Assembly: GCF_030283205.1 (NCBI RefSeq)
Contig: NZ_JASNWF010000004.1
Coordinates: 248,001 to 312,000 of the forward strand
Source of the DNA: Actinomadura opuntiae
GTDB lineage: Bacteria; Actinomycetota; Actinomycetes; Streptosporangiales; Streptosporangiaceae
DNA length: 64,000 bases
Direction: 5' to 3'
Shown here: positions 1 to 11,294 of the stretch, piece after piece
How the letters are laid out: the number at the start of each line of letters is the position of its first letter
How positions within the stretch are numbered: the stretch's first letter is position 1
Notes under the pieces: generated by a model
Database searches by the model: none
The model's input: the letters and a program-made list of their open reading frames with translations, nothing else
Told to the model about the DNA's origin: nothing
Program-made: the position numbers and the translations under genes

Positions 1-327
1 CCGCGAGTACGCCTGCTGCTTGGTCTCGTACTGCACGTCGGAGACGTTCGGCATCTTCTGCAGCTGCTGCTTGATCGACGCGCGCTGCTCGTCGGTGACG
101 TCCTGCTTCTGGCAGTTGGCGTTGGAACTGGTCTTGGCGCACAGGAAGATCGAGACCTCGATCTTGTCGTACCAGTAGTCCTTGGACGCGGCCACCTGCT
201 GGCGCAGCAGCAGTCCGGTGCCGAAGAGCGCCATGGCGATGGCGACGGTGATGACCAGGGAGATCGTCATCGTCAGGTTCCGGCGGAGACCGATCCAGAT
301 CTCCTGCATAACGAACTGTACGCGCAT
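1..327 (-). CDS. ftsX: Cell-division ABC transporter permease FtsX, partial (N-terminal 109 residues)
   Basis: This is the membrane partner of FtsE; in other bacteria FtsEX links the divisome to extracellular peptidoglycan hydrolases. The visible part starts MRVQFVMQEIWIGLRRNLT, has one transmembrane segment at about residues 20-42, and then an extracellular stretch with two cysteines (SIFLCAKTSSNANC) typical of actinobacterial FtsX. The C-terminal permease domain lies outside the window. The ATG at 327 was chosen because it fits the family N-terminus. It lies 198 nt downstream of ftsE on the same strand, a wider spacing than the tight or overlapping ftsEX arrangement common elsewhere. Confidence 0.95.
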   Translation of the reverse strand, partial: MRVQFVMQEIWIGLRRNLTMTISLVITVAIAMALFGTGLLLRQQVAASKDYWYDKIEVSIFLCAKTSSNANCQKQDVTDEQRASIKQQLQKMPNVSDVQYETKQQAYSR

Positions 328-525
328 GCCTCGCTGTCCTTGATCGCCTGTGTCCCGCCGCCGGCACGGGCGCCGCGGTGCGGGCCCGGACGGGCGTCTG
401 CCTGCCTCTGTCCGAGTCGTACGCCCGGTGGGGTTCGTCGGTTCAGATGGTGCCGCCGCTGGAGGGGTCCGCGGCGGTGGCCCTTCGGGCCGTGGTCGGT
501 GGGGGCTGGTACCGGCCCGGTCGGG

Positions 526-1215
526 TCAATACGCCTGGCCGTACACGCCGCGGGACTGGTCGCGCACGACCCGCCCGTCCTCGAGTTCGACGACGCGCTT
601 GCGGAACGCGTCGACGATGGCGGCGTCGTGGGTGGCCATGACGACGGTCGTGCCGGTCCGGTTGATGCGGTCCAGCACCTTCATGATGCCGATCGAGGTC
701 GCGGGGTCGATGTTCCCCGTCGGCTCGTCCGCCAGCAGGATCATCGGCCGGTTGACGAACGCCCGCGCGATCGCGACGCGCTGCTGCTCGCCGCCGGACA
801 GCTCGTCCGGCATCCGGTGGGCCTTGCCCTCCAGGCCGACCAGGTCGATGACCTCGGGGACGACCTTGCCGATGAACCGCCGCGGCTTGCCGATCACCTC
901 GAGGGCGAACGCGACGTTCTCGAAGACGTTCTTGTTGGGGAGCAGCCGGAAGTCCTGGAAGACGCAGCCGATCCTGCGGCGCAGGTGCGGCACCTTCCAG
1001 TTGCTCAGGCGGCTCAGGTCCTTGCCCGCCACGTGCACGTGACCCTGGGACGGGCGCTCCTCCTTGAGGACGAGGCGCAGGAAGGTCGACTTCCCGGACC
1101 CGGACGGGCCCACCAGGAACAGGAACTCGCCCTTCTCGATGCCGACGTTGACATGCTGGAGAGCGGGGCGGTTCTGGCTCGGGTAGACCTTGGTGACGTT
1201 GTCGAAATTGATCAC
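526..1215 (-). CDS. ftsE: Cell-division ATP-binding protein FtsE
   Basis: This 229-residue ABC ATPase pairs with FtsX at the division site. Walker A is GPSGSGKST (residues 36-44), the signature is [14 protein letters not shown] (about 139-152), Walker B is [12 protein letters not shown] (about 158-169), and the switch His lies in MATHDA. The length is normal for the family. It is the first gene of an ftsE-ftsX unit. The C-terminal tail [11 protein letters not shown] is short and basic/aromatic. Prokaryotic ABC relatives such as LolD are excluded by the FtsX partner directly downstream. Confidence 0.97.
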   Translation of the reverse strand: MINFDNVTKVYPSQNRPALQHVNVGIEKGEFLFLVGPSGSGKSTFLRLVLKEERPSQGHVHVAGKDLSRLSNWKVPHLRRRIGCVFQDFRLLPNKNVFENVAFALEVIGKPRRFIGKVVPEVIDLVGLEGKAHRMPDELSGGEQQRVAIARAFVNRPMILLADEPTGNIDPATSIGIMKVLDRINRTGTTVVMATHDAAIVDAFRKRVVELEDGRVVRDQSRGVYGQAY

Positions 1216-1660
1216 GGCTGCATCACGGCGGTTCAGTCTAGGGGTTGGGGAGCGGCCCGGCCGGTGACCGCGGACCGGCCGTCCGCGCTCGGTGACTCGT
1301 GCCGCCCGGCTCCGCGACCAGGGGGGCCGTGGAGCCTTCGAGCAGTGTAGAGGGGACAGTCAACTACCTCGTCCCGCTCCGTGGGGTGGGAACGCCCGGG
1401 GCCCGCCGCGTTCAACGGCGTGTCGCGCGCGGACGGGACGACGGCGCGGACGGCGCCGCGCGGGGCCCCGACCTGTCCGTGCTGTGTCATGTACCGTCTC
1501 CCGACGTCCGGCCGTTTCATGCCGTCAAGCTCCCGGACTTGCCGGAACGACCATACAGTCCGGCTACGCTGGATGATGGCGAAAGATACCTAATCGGTCG
1601 ACGATCGACGTCATCCCCGCACGGAGCCACGTACCGTTCACGGAGATTGGGGCCCACGAC
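1216..1660. other. Divergent intergenic region ftsE / small zinc-ribbon gene
   Basis: This 445-bp region must contain the promoters for ftsE (leftward) and the small membrane-protein gene (rightward). I see no convincing -35/-10 pair, no RNA gene and no strong inverted repeat. Short frames on both strands have arginine- and proline-rich translations typical of non-coding high-GC DNA. Confidence 0.5.
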
Positions 1661-1846
1661 ATGAGCTGCGAACACCTCATCTGCGCTCGGTGCTCGAATC
1701 CGGTGGTCGAGGGACGCTGCGCCACCTGCCGCGCCGCGCGCGCCGAACTGCACCACCACGGGCCCTCGGTGCCGCCCGCCGTCGTCCTGGCCGTCCTCGT
1801 GGGCCTGCTCTTCGCGGCCCTGGTCCTGCAGCGCGTCTACGGCTGA
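1661..1846 (+). CDS. Small zinc-ribbon, single-pass membrane protein
   Basis: The product is 61 residues and of unknown function. Its N-terminus carries Cys3, then two CxxC pairs, CARC (8-11) and CATC (20-23), spaced like a minimal zinc ribbon. One hydrophobic helix follows (about residues 38-58, PPAVVLAVLVGLLFAALVL) before the end. The cytoplasmic metal-binding head and membrane anchor suggest a membrane-associated adaptor, but this is inference. The ATG is preceded by GGAGATTGGGG, a loose ribosome-binding region. The gene converges on the lipoprotein gene at 1862 with only 15 bp between them. The ordered Cys pairs and clean helix make it more likely real than a chance frame. Confidence 0.7.
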   Translation: MSCEHLICARCSNPVVEGRCATCRAARAELHHHGPSVPPAVVLAVLVGLLFAALVLQRVYG

Positions 1847-1861
1847 GCTCAGCGCCCGGTT

Positions 1862-2917
1862 TCAGGGCTTCTTGATGGGCGGGGTGGCGGCCTTGGAGAT
1901 CGCGCCGTCGTCGGCCAGCATCTCGGCCTTCTGCTGCGGCTTGCCCTTCTTCGCGCGCGGCGGATCGTAGGCGGCGAACTGGAGCGTCGCCGAAGTGTCG
2001 ATCTCGTCACCTTCGACGGTGCCGTCCAGCAGGTGCTCGGCCTCCTTGGGGATCTCCGGCTTCACCGAAGGCGCCTGCCCGACGAGCGCCTCGTTGCGGA
2101 ACAGCGAATACAGGATCAGCCCGCCGCCGCTCTTCGTCCGCAGCCCGAAGTACGGATAAGGCGTGGCGGTATAGACGACGGTGAGGGTGAGGTCCTTGTC
2201 CTTGGCCTTCTTCTTGGCCCTCTTGGCCTGCTGGTAATAGCCCGACGTGAGCGGACCGGTCTCCATCACCTTGGCGGCGACGCTGGCGGCGCCCTCGGCG
2301 GCCATCGTCGCCTGGATACCGCCGACGTCGCGGGGACGGATCAGCACCTTGGAGTCGTCCGAGCCCAGCGCCGTCGCGTAGCCGTCCGGGTCCACATCGA
2401 TCTTCGGCAGCTCGGCCTTGGGCGCGAGCACCGTCGCGAGCGTCAGATGCCAGTCGTCGGACGGACCGCGCAGGATGAACCCCATCAGCGCGGTCTCCTT
2501 GCTCTTCTTCCTGCCCGGGACGGACCGGTCCACGGACGCGATGAACCACTGCGGGTACGCGTCGTTCTTCAGCTTCGGCACGTACAGCTTCGGCTCGCCA
2601 TAGGAGAAGCGGCGCACCGGGTCGCCGTCGAAGGCCGCCTTGCGGAACTCGGCGGCGGTGAGCAGGGACTGCCCGTCGGACGTCCAGGTCAACGCCAGCC
2701 GCTCGTCGGCGGCGGCGCGCGCCACGTCCTCGTCGGTGATGTAGGTCTGGAACGCCTTGCGCGCGACGTCCGGGGTCAGCGCCACCGGCTGCGGCGGGGC
2801 CGTCGTCGGCATGGTGGGGGTGGGGCGAGCCTGCGGCTTGCCGTCGGCGCAGCCCGCGGCCATGAGCGGCGGCACCAGCAACATGGCGGCCGCCACCGCC
2901 CGCGCGATCCTACGCAA
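1862..2917 (-). CDS. Lipoprotein, paralogue 1 of a prfB-flanking family
   Basis: This 351-residue exported protein has no recognised function. The TTG at 2917 is preferred because the strong ribosome-binding sequence GGGGGAG lies seven bases upstream; it gives a signal peptide ending MAAGC with the lipid-modified Cys at about 23. A Pro/Thr-rich linker follows. The body shares three landmarks with the lipoproteins at 4350 and 5490: YVPK...YPQWF, DPDGYAT and [16 protein letters not shown] Lys-rich stretch ([11 protein letters not shown]) occurs near the middle. It is transcribed divergently from prfB, 127 bp away. Function is unknown; an envelope substrate-binding or stress role is possible but unsupported. 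Confidence 0.85.
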   Translation of the reverse strand: MRRIARAVAAAMLLVPPLMAAGCADGKPQARPTPTMPTTAPPQPVALTPDVARKAFQTYITDEDVARAAADERLALTWTSDGQSLLTAAEFRKAAFDGDPVRRFSYGEPKLYVPKLKNDAYPQWFIASVDRSVPGRKKSKETALMGFILRGPSDDWHLTLATVLAPKAELPKIDVDPDGYATALGSDDSKVLIRPRDVGGIQATMAAEGAASVAAKVMETGPLTSGYYQQAKRAKKKAKDKDLTLTVVYTATPYPYFGLRTKSGGGLILYSLFRNEALVGQAPSVKPEIPKEAEHLLDGTVEGDEIDTSATLQFAAYDPPRAKKGKPQQKAEMLADDGAISKAATPPIKKP

Positions 2918-3044
2918 CGACCCGCTCCCCCGGCACCGATGTCCCGCCGGCCTTCCGCGACCGGCCTTCCGGCCCGTGATTCTGCCATCCACAGGGTATC
3001 GGCGGGCGTCCGGGCACTGCCCGCACGGCGATAAGCTCGGGAGC

Positions 3045-4150
<1,106 letters not shown>

Positions 4151-4160
<10 letters not shown>

Positions 4161-4220
4161 CCGGCGCCTCCTGACCGGCGCCTCCTGACCGGCGCCTCCT
4201 GACCGGCGCCTCCTGACCGG
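4151..4220 (+). repeat. Five tandem 14-bp repeats spanning the prfB stop codon
   Basis: The unit CGCCTCCTGACCGG occurs five times perfectly head to tail. The first copy encodes the last residues and the TGA stop of prfB. Because 14 is not a multiple of three, the TGA of each copy falls in a different frame (4158, 4172, 4186, 4200, 4214), so readthrough or frameshifted ribosomes meet stops in all three frames within 31 bases. The repeat number may vary by slippage. Confidence 0.95.
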
Positions 4221-4349
4221 CCGGGACCGCTCCACCTCTCCTGCGGGTGAGGTCGCCGTGCGACTTTCCGGATTCAGCGAGTGACCGTGCAGTCACTCTG
4301 CGAGTATCTCCCGTGGACCGGACCACCGACTCCACCACGGGGGGCTGCA

Positions 4350-5327
4350 GTGCCCGCACGCATCGTCACGTCCACGGCCCTGTCGGCCTGCCTGCTGGCC
4401 GGCGCCGCGCTGGCCGCGGCCGGGTGCGACGACAACACCTCGTCGGCCGGCGTGAGCCCGCCGGCGCTGACCAGGCAGCAGGCCGGGCAGGTGCTGGCCG
4501 CCTACACCACCGCGGTGAACCGCGCGGGCAGGCGGCTGGACGGCAGGGCGCTGCCCGGCATCGAGGCCGATCCGCAGCTGTCCATGGACGAGGCGGCCCT
4601 GAAACTGCGGCACGTGATCGGGCAGCGGCCGCCCGCGATGAGGTTCACCCGCACGGCGTACTACATCCCGCGGCTGCGCGGGTACCCGCACTGGTTCGCC
4701 GCCGACTCGGTCACCGGCAAGGGGAAGCAGACGCTGCGGCACGCGCTGCTGTTCACGCAGGCCAAGGCGGGGGCGCCGTGGCTGCTGGCCGCCGACCCCT
4801 ACCCGACGGACGCGGCGCTGAGCCGGGTCGCGCTCGACCCGGACGGGTACGCGACGCCGGTCGAGGCGGGCGACAAGGGCCTGCCGGTCGCGCCCGGCAA
4901 GCTCCCCGCGGCGCACGCCGCGCTGCTGTCCGGCGGCCCGTCCGCGCCGGGGGCGTCCGCGCTGGCGAAGGGGCCGAAGACCACCGAGACCTACGGCGCG
5001 CTGAAGCAGGGCGAGCAGGCGCTGGCGAAGCGCGGCGTCACGCTGACCTCGACGTTCTCGGCCGCGCCGTACGCGGTGTACGCGCTGCGCACCAAGGACC
5101 GCGGCGCGCTGGTCTGGTACGTCGTGAAGCAGAACGAGGCGTATTCCACCGCGAAACGGGGCACCCTGGCAGTGAGCGGTGATCTCACCGGGCTCGCCCC
5201 GGCGGCGTCCGCCAGGACGCGCATGGACACCACCGTCCTGGTGCAGTACCTGGCCACCGTTCCGCCCAAGGGCCGCGCGGCGGTCACCGGCATGTACCGC
5301 AAGGCGATCTCCGCCCACGGTTCCTGA
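4350..5327 (+). CDS. Lipoprotein, paralogue 2 of the prfB-flanking family
   Basis: The GTG at 4350, with G-rich sequence just upstream, gives a 325-residue protein with signal peptide VPARIVTSTALSACLLAGAA and lipid Cys at about 26 (LAAAGC). The body carries the same landmarks as the neighbours: YYIPRLRGYPHWF, DPDGYAT and YALRTKDRGALVWY. A central Ala/Pro/Gly-rich linker separates two halves, which may be two small domains. No catalytic motif is visible. It follows prfB and its repeat array by about 130 bp and is followed on the same strand by paralogue 3, so co-expression is possible. The role is unknown. Confidence 0.85.
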   Translation: MPARIVTSTALSACLLAGAALAAAGCDDNTSSAGVSPPALTRQQAGQVLAAYTTAVNRAGRRLDGRALPGIEADPQLSMDEAALKLRHVIGQRPPAMRFTRTAYYIPRLRGYPHWFAADSVTGKGKQTLRHALLFTQAKAGAPWLLAADPYPTDAALSRVALDPDGYATPVEAGDKGLPVAPGKLPAAHAALLSGGPSAPGASALAKGPKTTETYGALKQGEQALAKRGVTLTSTFSAAPYAVYALRTKDRGALVWYVVKQNEAYSTAKRGTLAVSGDLTGLAPAASARTRMDTTVLVQYLATVPPKGRAAVTGMYRKAISAHGS

Positions 5328-5489
5328 TCTCCGTCGGGTGCCGGGCCGTCCCGCTCTTCTCGACCGCTGCAGTGGGGCGGACCCGGCATCCGACGGGCTT
5401 TTCTCCGGTCCGGCGGACGTCCCCGCCGGGGCACCGCGTTCTTCTACACTGGCGCGACATCAACGACATTCCGTCCGCCGAGGTGGGAA

Positions 5490-6404
5490 GTGCGCCGAGC
5501 GCCCCGCAGGGCCCTGGCCGTGGTCCTGGCCTGCTCCGCCGTCCTCGCCTCGGCCTGCTCCGGCGGCGACGCGTCCGGCGGGACGGGCCCGAGGACGCCC
5601 ACCGGGTCACCGGCGGTCGGCGCCGACGAGTCGCTGAAGGTGCTGCGCGAGTGGACGGACCGGCACAACAAGGCCATCACGTCCGGTGACGAGAAGCTCT
5701 GGCGCGACACCGTGACGGGCGCCCTCGCCGCGCCGGTGACCGCCCGCGTCCACACCTACGGCCGGCTGCCGGAGTCCGCGACGATCTCCCTGGCGAACCC
5801 GGCGCTGTACGTGCCGCGCCGGCCGGACTACCCGAAGTGGTTCGGGATGGCCGCGCTGGAGCGCTCGGACGGCAAGGACCAGCAGGTCCTCGGCGTGTTC
5901 GTGAAGACGGGCGCGAAGGACGGCTGGCGCGCCGCGCACTGGCTCACCTTCCAGGGCGGCGCCCCCGACCTCGCCTACGACGCCGAGGGCTACGCGATCC
6001 CCGCCCCCGACCGGGGCCTGCCCGCCGCGCACGCCGCCTACCTGGCCAGGGGCGACACCGGCGGCCTGATCCCCGATGCCTTCTCGGCGAACGCCCGCAC
6101 GGGCGAGCAGGGCGACTGGAAGGTCGAGCCGGGCCGGTTCAAGCCCGGCCCCGGCCCGTCCTACGCGCTGCGCACCAGCGACGGCGGCTCCCTGGTGTGG
6201 TACGGGCTGACGCAGGACGCCGCGCTCACCGGCGGCACCGCACGGAGGCTGCCCGCCGAGATCCGCGACTTCCTCGCCAAGGACGACCGCAAGCCGGGCG
6301 GCACCGTCCACGTGTCGTGGCAGTGGCTCGCCATCGGCTACGCCCCGCCGTCCGGCAAGGGGCGCGTCCTCGGCGAGTCCGTCTCCCTCACCGGCGCCCG
6401 CTGA
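5490..6404 (+). CDS. Lipoprotein, paralogue 3 of the prfB-flanking family
   Basis: This 304-residue lipoprotein starts at GTG 5490 behind GAGGTGGGA. The signal peptide is VRRAPRRALAVVLACSAV and the lipobox is LASAC with Cys23, followed by a Gly/Thr/Pro linker. It shares YVPRRPDYPKWF, DAEGYAI and YALRTSDGGSLVWY with the other two lipoproteins, and PAAHAAYLARGD resembles PAAHAALLSGGP in paralogue 2, so 2 and 3 look closest. It ends nine bases before the convergent glutamate dehydrogenase. The function is unknown; membrane anchoring outside the cell follows from the lipobox. Confidence 0.86.
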   Translation: MRRAPRRALAVVLACSAVLASACSGGDASGGTGPRTPTGSPAVGADESLKVLREWTDRHNKAITSGDEKLWRDTVTGALAAPVTARVHTYGRLPESATISLANPALYVPRRPDYPKWFGMAALERSDGKDQQVLGVFVKTGAKDGWRAAHWLTFQGGAPDLAYDAEGYAIPAPDRGLPAAHAAYLARGDTGGLIPDAFSANARTGEQGDWKVEPGRFKPGPGPSYALRTSDGGSLVWYGLTQDAALTGGTARRLPAEIRDFLAKDDRKPGGTVHVSWQWLAIGYAPPSGKGRVLGESVSLTGAR

Positions 6405-6413
6405 ACCTTCCGA

Positions 6414-9400
6414 TCAGGCCTCGGTGGACGGCAGCGAACTGGCGGTGACCAGGGTGCGGATCGAGCCGAGCGCCACCGACAGCGTCGCGAGGTCGAAGCT
6501 GTCGCTCTCCCAGATCTCGCTGAGCGTCTGCTGGGCGCGCTGCACCGCGGTCTTGTTCTTCTCCGCCCAGTGCGCCAGCCGGTCCTCCGGCCGCCCGCCG
6601 GGCTCGCTGGTGACCAGCACGTCGCGGGTGAGGGCGGCGTGCGCGGCGTACAGGTCGTCGCGCAGCGCGGAGCGGGCCATGGACCGCCACCGGTCGTCGC
6701 GCGGCAGCGCCACGACCCGGTCGCGCAGCCGGGCCAGCTGCAGCCGGTCGGCGAGGTCGAAGTAGACCTCGGCGACCTCCTCCACCGGACGCCCCGACTC
6801 GTGCGCGATGCCGACCAGGTCGAACGTCGAGTACGCGGTGACCAGCATCGCGCACTGCTCGGCCAGCTCGTCCGGCACGCCGCGCTCGGCGAAGCCGTCC
6901 CGGCGCTGCTCGAACGCCTGCAGGTCCAGGCCGACCAGCAGCTTCGGCAGCTGCGAGGTGAGCGTGGCGGCGCCGGCGGCGAAGAAGTCGATCGTCTCGC
7001 GGATGTCGAACGGGGGCCGCCGGTTGTGCAGCAGCCAGCGGGCGCCGCGCTCGGTCAGCTTGCGCGCCTCCAGCAGCATCGCGATCTGCGTCGACTCCGC
7101 GACCTGGTGCGACAGCCGCTCCACCGACCGCCAGAACCGCGGCATCGCGAACACCTCGCGGGCCACCAGGTAGGCGCGGGCGATGTCCGACGACGACGCC
7201 CCGGTCTCCTCGTTCATCCGGAACACGAACGTGGTGCCGCTGTTGTTGACCAGGTCGTTCACCACCGCGGTGGTGATGATCTCGCGGCGCAGCGGGTGCC
7301 GGTCCATGTACGTGCGGAACCGCTCGCGCAGCGGCGTCGGGAAGTACTCGACCAGCCAGGACGCCAGGTAGGGGTCGTCCGGCAGGTCGGAGGCGACGAT
7401 CTCGTGGTCCAGGGTCAGCTTGGAGTAGGCGAGCAGCACCGAGAACTCCGGGCTGGTCAGCCCGAGCCCGGACTGCCGCCGCTCGGCGATGGCCTTGTCG
7501 TCCGGCAGGAACTCCAGGCGCCGCTTCAGCCGCCCGTCCCGCTCCAGCTTGCGCATGTACCGGGCGTGGACGTGCAGCATCGCGGGCGCCTGCGCGCGGG
7601 ACGCGGCGAGCACCACGTTCTGCGCGTAGTTGTCGGGCAGCACGAGCCGCGCGACCTCGTCGGTCATCTCGTAGAGCAGGGTGTCGCGCTGCTTGCGGGT
7701 CAGCTCGCCGTCCCGCACGACCTGGTCGAGCAGGATCTTGATGTTGACCTCGTGGTCGGAGGTGTCGACGCCGGCGGAGTTGTCGATGAAGTCGGTGTTC
7801 ACCAGCCCGCCGGTGCGCGCGTACTCGATCCGGCCGAGCTGGGTCATGCCGAGGTTGCCGCCCTCGCCGATGACCTTGCAGCGCAGCTCGTCGCCGTTCA
7901 CCCGCAGCAGGTCGTTGGCCTTGTCGCCGACGTCGGCGTTGTTCTCCACCGAGGCCTTGACGTAGGTGCCGATGCCGCCGTTCCACAGCAGGTCGACCGG
8001 CGCCTTCAGCGCGGCGCTGATCAGCTCGTACGGCGCCATCGCCTTCACCGAGGCGTCGATGCCGAGCGCCGCCCGCACCTGCGGGGTGATCCTGATCGAC
8101 TTGGCGGTGCGGGGGTGGACGCCGCCGCCCTTGGAGATCAGCGAGGTGTCGTAGTCGGCCCAGGTGCTGCGCGGCAGCTCGAACATCCGGCGCCGCTCGG
8201 CGAACGAGGCCGCCGGGTCGGGGTCGGGGTCGAGGAAGATGTGCCGGTGGTCGAACGCGCAGACCAGCTTGATGTGCTCCGACAGCAGCATCCCGTTGCC
8301 GAACACGTCGCCGGACATGTCGCCGATGCCGACGACGGTGAAGTCCTCCCGCTGGACGTCCTTGCCGAGCGACCGGAAGTGGTACTTCACCGACTCCCAC
8401 GCGCCGCGCGCGGTGATGCCCATCGCCTTGTGGTCGTAGCCGACGGACCCGCCGGACGCGAACGCGTCGCCGAGCCAGAACCCGTACTCGGCGGCGACGC
8501 CGTTGGCGATGTCGGAGAACGTCGCGGTGCCCTTGTCGGCGGCGACCACCAGGTAGGTGTCGTCGCCGTCGTGGCGGACCACGTTCGGCGGCGGGACGAC
8601 CTTGCCGTCGACCAGGTTGTCGGTGACGTCGAGGAGCCCGGAGATGAAGTCCTTGTAGCAGGCGATGCCGGCCTGCTGCCACGCCTCGCGGTCGACGGCC
8701 GGGTCGGGCAGCTGCTTGCCGACGAACCCGCCCTTCGCGCCCGCCGGGACGATGACGGTGTTCTTCACCGCCTGCGCCTTGACCAGGCCGAGGATCTCGG
8801 TGCGGAAGTCCTCGCGGCGGTCGGACCAGCGCAGCCCGCCGCGCGCGACGGACCCGAACCGCAGGTGCACGCCCTCCACCTTCGGCGAGTACACGAAGAT
8901 CTCGTAGGTGGGGCGCGGCTGCGGCAGGTCCGGGATGCCCTCCGGGTCGAACTTCATCGACAGGTACGGCTTGTCCTGGTAGTGGTTCGTCCGCAGGGTC
9001 GCCAGGATCAGCGCGAGGTAGGCGCGCAGGATGCGGTCCTCGTCGAGGCTCGCGACCTCGTCGAGCATCCCGTGCAGCTCCTCGATGATGGCGAGGCTGC
9101 GCTCCTCCTCGCCGCCCGCGAGGGCCGGGTCGAGGCGGCTCTCCCACAGCCGCATCAGCAGCCGGGTGATGGCGGCGTTGCGCAGCAGCACCTGCTCGAT
9201 GTACCGCTTGGAGAACGTCGTCCCGGTCTGCCGCAGGTACAGGGCGTAGGCGCGCAGGATCATCGCCTGCCACCAGTTCAGCCCGACGTGCAGGACCAGC
9301 GCGTTGAACCCGTCGTTCTCGATCCGGCCCTGCCACAGCGCGGTGAACGCCTCCTGGAACAGGCCCTTGATGGCCTCCTCGGCGACGTCGCCCGGCGGCG

Positions 9401-11294
9401 CGTACCGCAGGCCCAGGTCGTAGATCCAGTAGCGCTGCGCGTCGGAGGTGTTCACCTCGTACGGGCGCTCGTCGACGACCTCGACGCCCATGTTCTGCAG
9501 CAGCGGCAGCACCCGCGACAGCGAGATCGGCTCGCCCAGCCGGTAGATCTTCAGCCGGCGCTCGCCGGGCTCGGCGCTGAACGGCTCGTACAGGTTGATG
9601 GAGGTGTCGCGCTCGTCGGTGAGGTCGTCGAGGAAGCGCAGGTCGGCGACCGCGGTGCGGGCGGGGAAGTCGGCCTTGTAGCCGTCGGGGAAGGCGTCGC
9701 CGTAGCGGCGGGCGAGCGTCCCGGACCGCTCCTCGCCGCACTGCTCCACGATCGCGTCGGCCAGGTCGTCCTCCCAGGAGCGGGTCGCCGCGGCGAGCCG
9801 TCCCTCCAGGCCGTCCACGTCCACGTCGGGCAGCGGGCGGCCGCGCTCGCCGCGCACCACCACGTGCAGCCGGGCCAGCAGCGACTCGGTCACGTTCGCG
9901 CTGTAGTCGACGCTGACGCCGTCGAACGCCTTGCGCAGGATCTCCTGGATGCGCAGCCGGATCTTGGTGGTGTAGCGGTCCCGCGGCAGGTACACCATGC
10001 ACGACATGAACCGGCCGTACAGGTCCTTGCGCAGGAACAGCTTCAGCTGGCGGCGCTCGCGCAGCCGCAGCACGCCGAGCGAGATCCTCAGCAGGTCGTC
10101 GACGGAGATCTGGAACAGCTCGTCGCGCGGGTAGCTCTCCAGGATCTCGATGAGGTCCTGGCCGTCGTAGCTGTCGGGGGTGAACCCGGCGCGCTCCAGC
10201 ACCTCGTCGAGCTTGCGCTTCAGCACGGGCACGTGCGCGATCGACTCGCTGTAGGCGACGTGCGTGAACAGGCCGAGGAAGCGGCGCTCGCCGACGACCT
10301 CGCCGCTCTCGTCGAACTTCTTGACGCCGATGTAGTCGAGGTACAGGCCGCGGTGGACGGTGGACCGCGAGTTCGCCTTCGTCAGGATCAGCAGCCGCTT
10401 CTCGGTGGCCTTCTCGCGGACCTCCGGCGGCAGCGCCGCGAAGCTGTCGGACTCGCGCTTGTCGTTGCGCAGGATGCCGAGGCCGGTGCCGGGCTCGGGG
10501 CGCAGGCCGAGCCTGCCGTGGTCCTCCACCGCGGCGGCGGTCGTCCGCCCGTCGTCCACCAGCGTGTAGTCGCGGTAGCCGAGGAAGGTGAAGTGCCCGT
10601 CGGCCAGCCATTCCAGCAGCTCGACGCCCTCGGCGAGTTCCTTGTCGGGCAGCGGCGGCGCCGCGTCCCGGATCGCCGTGGCGATCTCCACCGCCCGCGC
10701 CCGCATCTTCGGCTCGTCCTCGACCGCGACCCGCACGTCGTGCAGCACGCGGACCAGGTCCTTCTCCAGCCGCTCCAGCATCGCCCGGTCGCTGGTACGG
10801 TCCACCTCGATGTGGATCCAGGACTCGTCGATGTCGGACGGGCTGTCGTGCTTGCCGCGGAACGCCCGCAGATGTCCCGCGACGTCGCGGTCGACCCCGA
10901 GCAGCGGGTGCACGATCAGGTGGGTGGCGAGCTGGTGCCGGGTCAGCTCCATCGTGACCGAGTCGACCAGGAACGGCATGTCGTCGGTGACGACCTGCAC
11001 GACCGTGTGGCCGGGGTCCCAGCCGTACTCCTCGAGCGTCGGGGTGAACACCCGCACCTTGGCGCGGCCCTGCGGCCGCTCCTCGCCGAGCGCCCGGTGC
11101 GCCATCGCGGGGCCGCAGATGTCGGCGGGGTCGCGGGCGAGCAGGTCCTCCGGGGCCACGTGGCGGTAGTAGAGGCGCAGGTAGGCGGCGGACTCCTCGA
11201 CGTCCCCCACCGAACGCGCCCCCGGCCGCTGGGCGCACGTCTCCGCGGCCCTCCGGAGCAGTTCGTCCTTCGCCTGATCGAGCTTGCCGCCCAT
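6414..11294 (-). CDS. NAD-specific glutamate dehydrogenase, 180-kDa class
   Basis: The enzyme oxidatively deaminates glutamate to 2-oxoglutarate and ammonium with NAD. Its 1,626 residues match the giant class (about 1,600 residues) known from Streptomyces and Mycobacterium. A long N-terminal regulatory part precedes the catalytic core, marked by SVARGGLRWSDRREDFRTEI, the glycine-rich VPAGAKGGFVGKQ and a Rossmann region near GIGDMSGDVFGNGML. The start is uncertain: GGGGAG is followed in frame by GTG, TTG, TTG, GTG and ATG; I give the ATG (11294). The class is often allosteric, and a Ser/Thr kinase lies upstream on the same strand. It could take glutamate made by PruA, encoded 5 kb upstream. 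Confidence 0.95.
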   Translation of the reverse strand: MGGKLDQAKDELLRRAAETCAQRPGARSVGDVEESAAYLRLYYRHVAPEDLLARDPADICGPAMAHRALGEERPQGRAKVRVFTPTLEEYGWDPGHTVVQVVTDDMPFLVDSVTMELTRHQLATHLIVHPLLGVDRDVAGHLRAFRGKHDSPSDIDESWIHIEVDRTSDRAMLERLEKDLVRVLHDVRVAVEDEPKMRARAVEIATAIRDAAPPLPDKELAEGVELLEWLADGHFTFLGYRDYTLVDDGRTTAAAVEDHGRLGLRPEPGTGLGILRNDKRESDSFAALPPEVREKATEKRLLILTKANSRSTVHRGLYLDYIGVKKFDESGEVVGERRFLGLFTHVAYSESIAHVPVLKRKLDEVLERAGFTPDSYDGQDLIEILESYPRDELFQISVDDLLRISLGVLRLRERRQLKLFLRKDLYGRFMSCMVYLPRDRYTTKIRLRIQEILRKAFDGVSVDYSANVTESLLARLHVVVRGERGRPLPDVDVDGLEGRLAAATRSWEDDLADAIVEQCGEERSGTLARRYGDAFPDGYKADFPARTAVADLRFLDDLTDERDTSINLYEPFSAEPGERRLKIYRLGEPISLSRVLPLLQNMGVEVVDERPYEVNTSDAQRYWIYDLGLRYAPPGDVAEEAIKGLFQEAFTALWQGRIENDGFNALVLHVGLNWWQAMILRAYALYLRQTGTTFSKRYIEQVLLRNAAITRLLMRLWESRLDPALAGGEEERSLAIIEELHGMLDEVASLDEDRILRAYLALILATLRTNHYQDKPYLSMKFDPEGIPDLPQPRPTYEIFVYSPKVEGVHLRFGSVARGGLRWSDRREDFRTEILGLVKAQAVKNTVIVPAGAKGGFVGKQLPDPAVDREAWQQAGIACYKDFISGLLDVTDNLVDGKVVPPPNVVRHDGDDTYLVVAADKGTATFSDIANGVAAEYGFWLGDAFASGGSVGYDHKAMGITARGAWESVKYHFRSLGKDVQREDFTVVGIGDMSGDVFGNGMLLSEHIKLVCAFDHRHIFLDPDPDPAASFAERRRMFELPRSTWADYDTSLISKGGGVHPRTAKSIRITPQVRAALGIDASVKAMAPYELISAALKAPVDLLWNGGIGTYVKASVENNADVGDKANDLLRVNGDELRCKVIGEGGNLGMTQLGRIEYARTGGLVNTDFIDNSAGVDTSDHEVNIKILLDQVVRDGELTRKQRDTLLYEMTDEVARLVLPDNYAQNVVLAASRAQAPAMLHVHARYMRKLERDGRLKRRLEFLPDDKAIAERRQSGLGLTSPEFSVLLAYSKLTLDHEIVASDLPDDPYLASWLVEYFPTPLRERFRTYMDRHPLRREIITTAVVNDLVNNSGTTFVFRMNEETGASSSDIARAYLVAREVFAMPRFWRSVERLSHQVAESTQIAMLLEARKLTERGARWLLHNRRPPFDIRETIDFFAAGAATLTSQLPKLLVGLDLQAFEQRRDGFAERGVPDELAEQCAMLVTAYSTFDLVGIAHESGRPVEEVAEVYFDLADRLQLARLRDRVVALPRDDRWRSMARSALRDDLYAAHAALTRDVLVTSEPGGRPEDRLAHWAEKNKTAVQRAQQTLSEIWESDSFDLATLSVALGSIRTLVTASSLPSTEA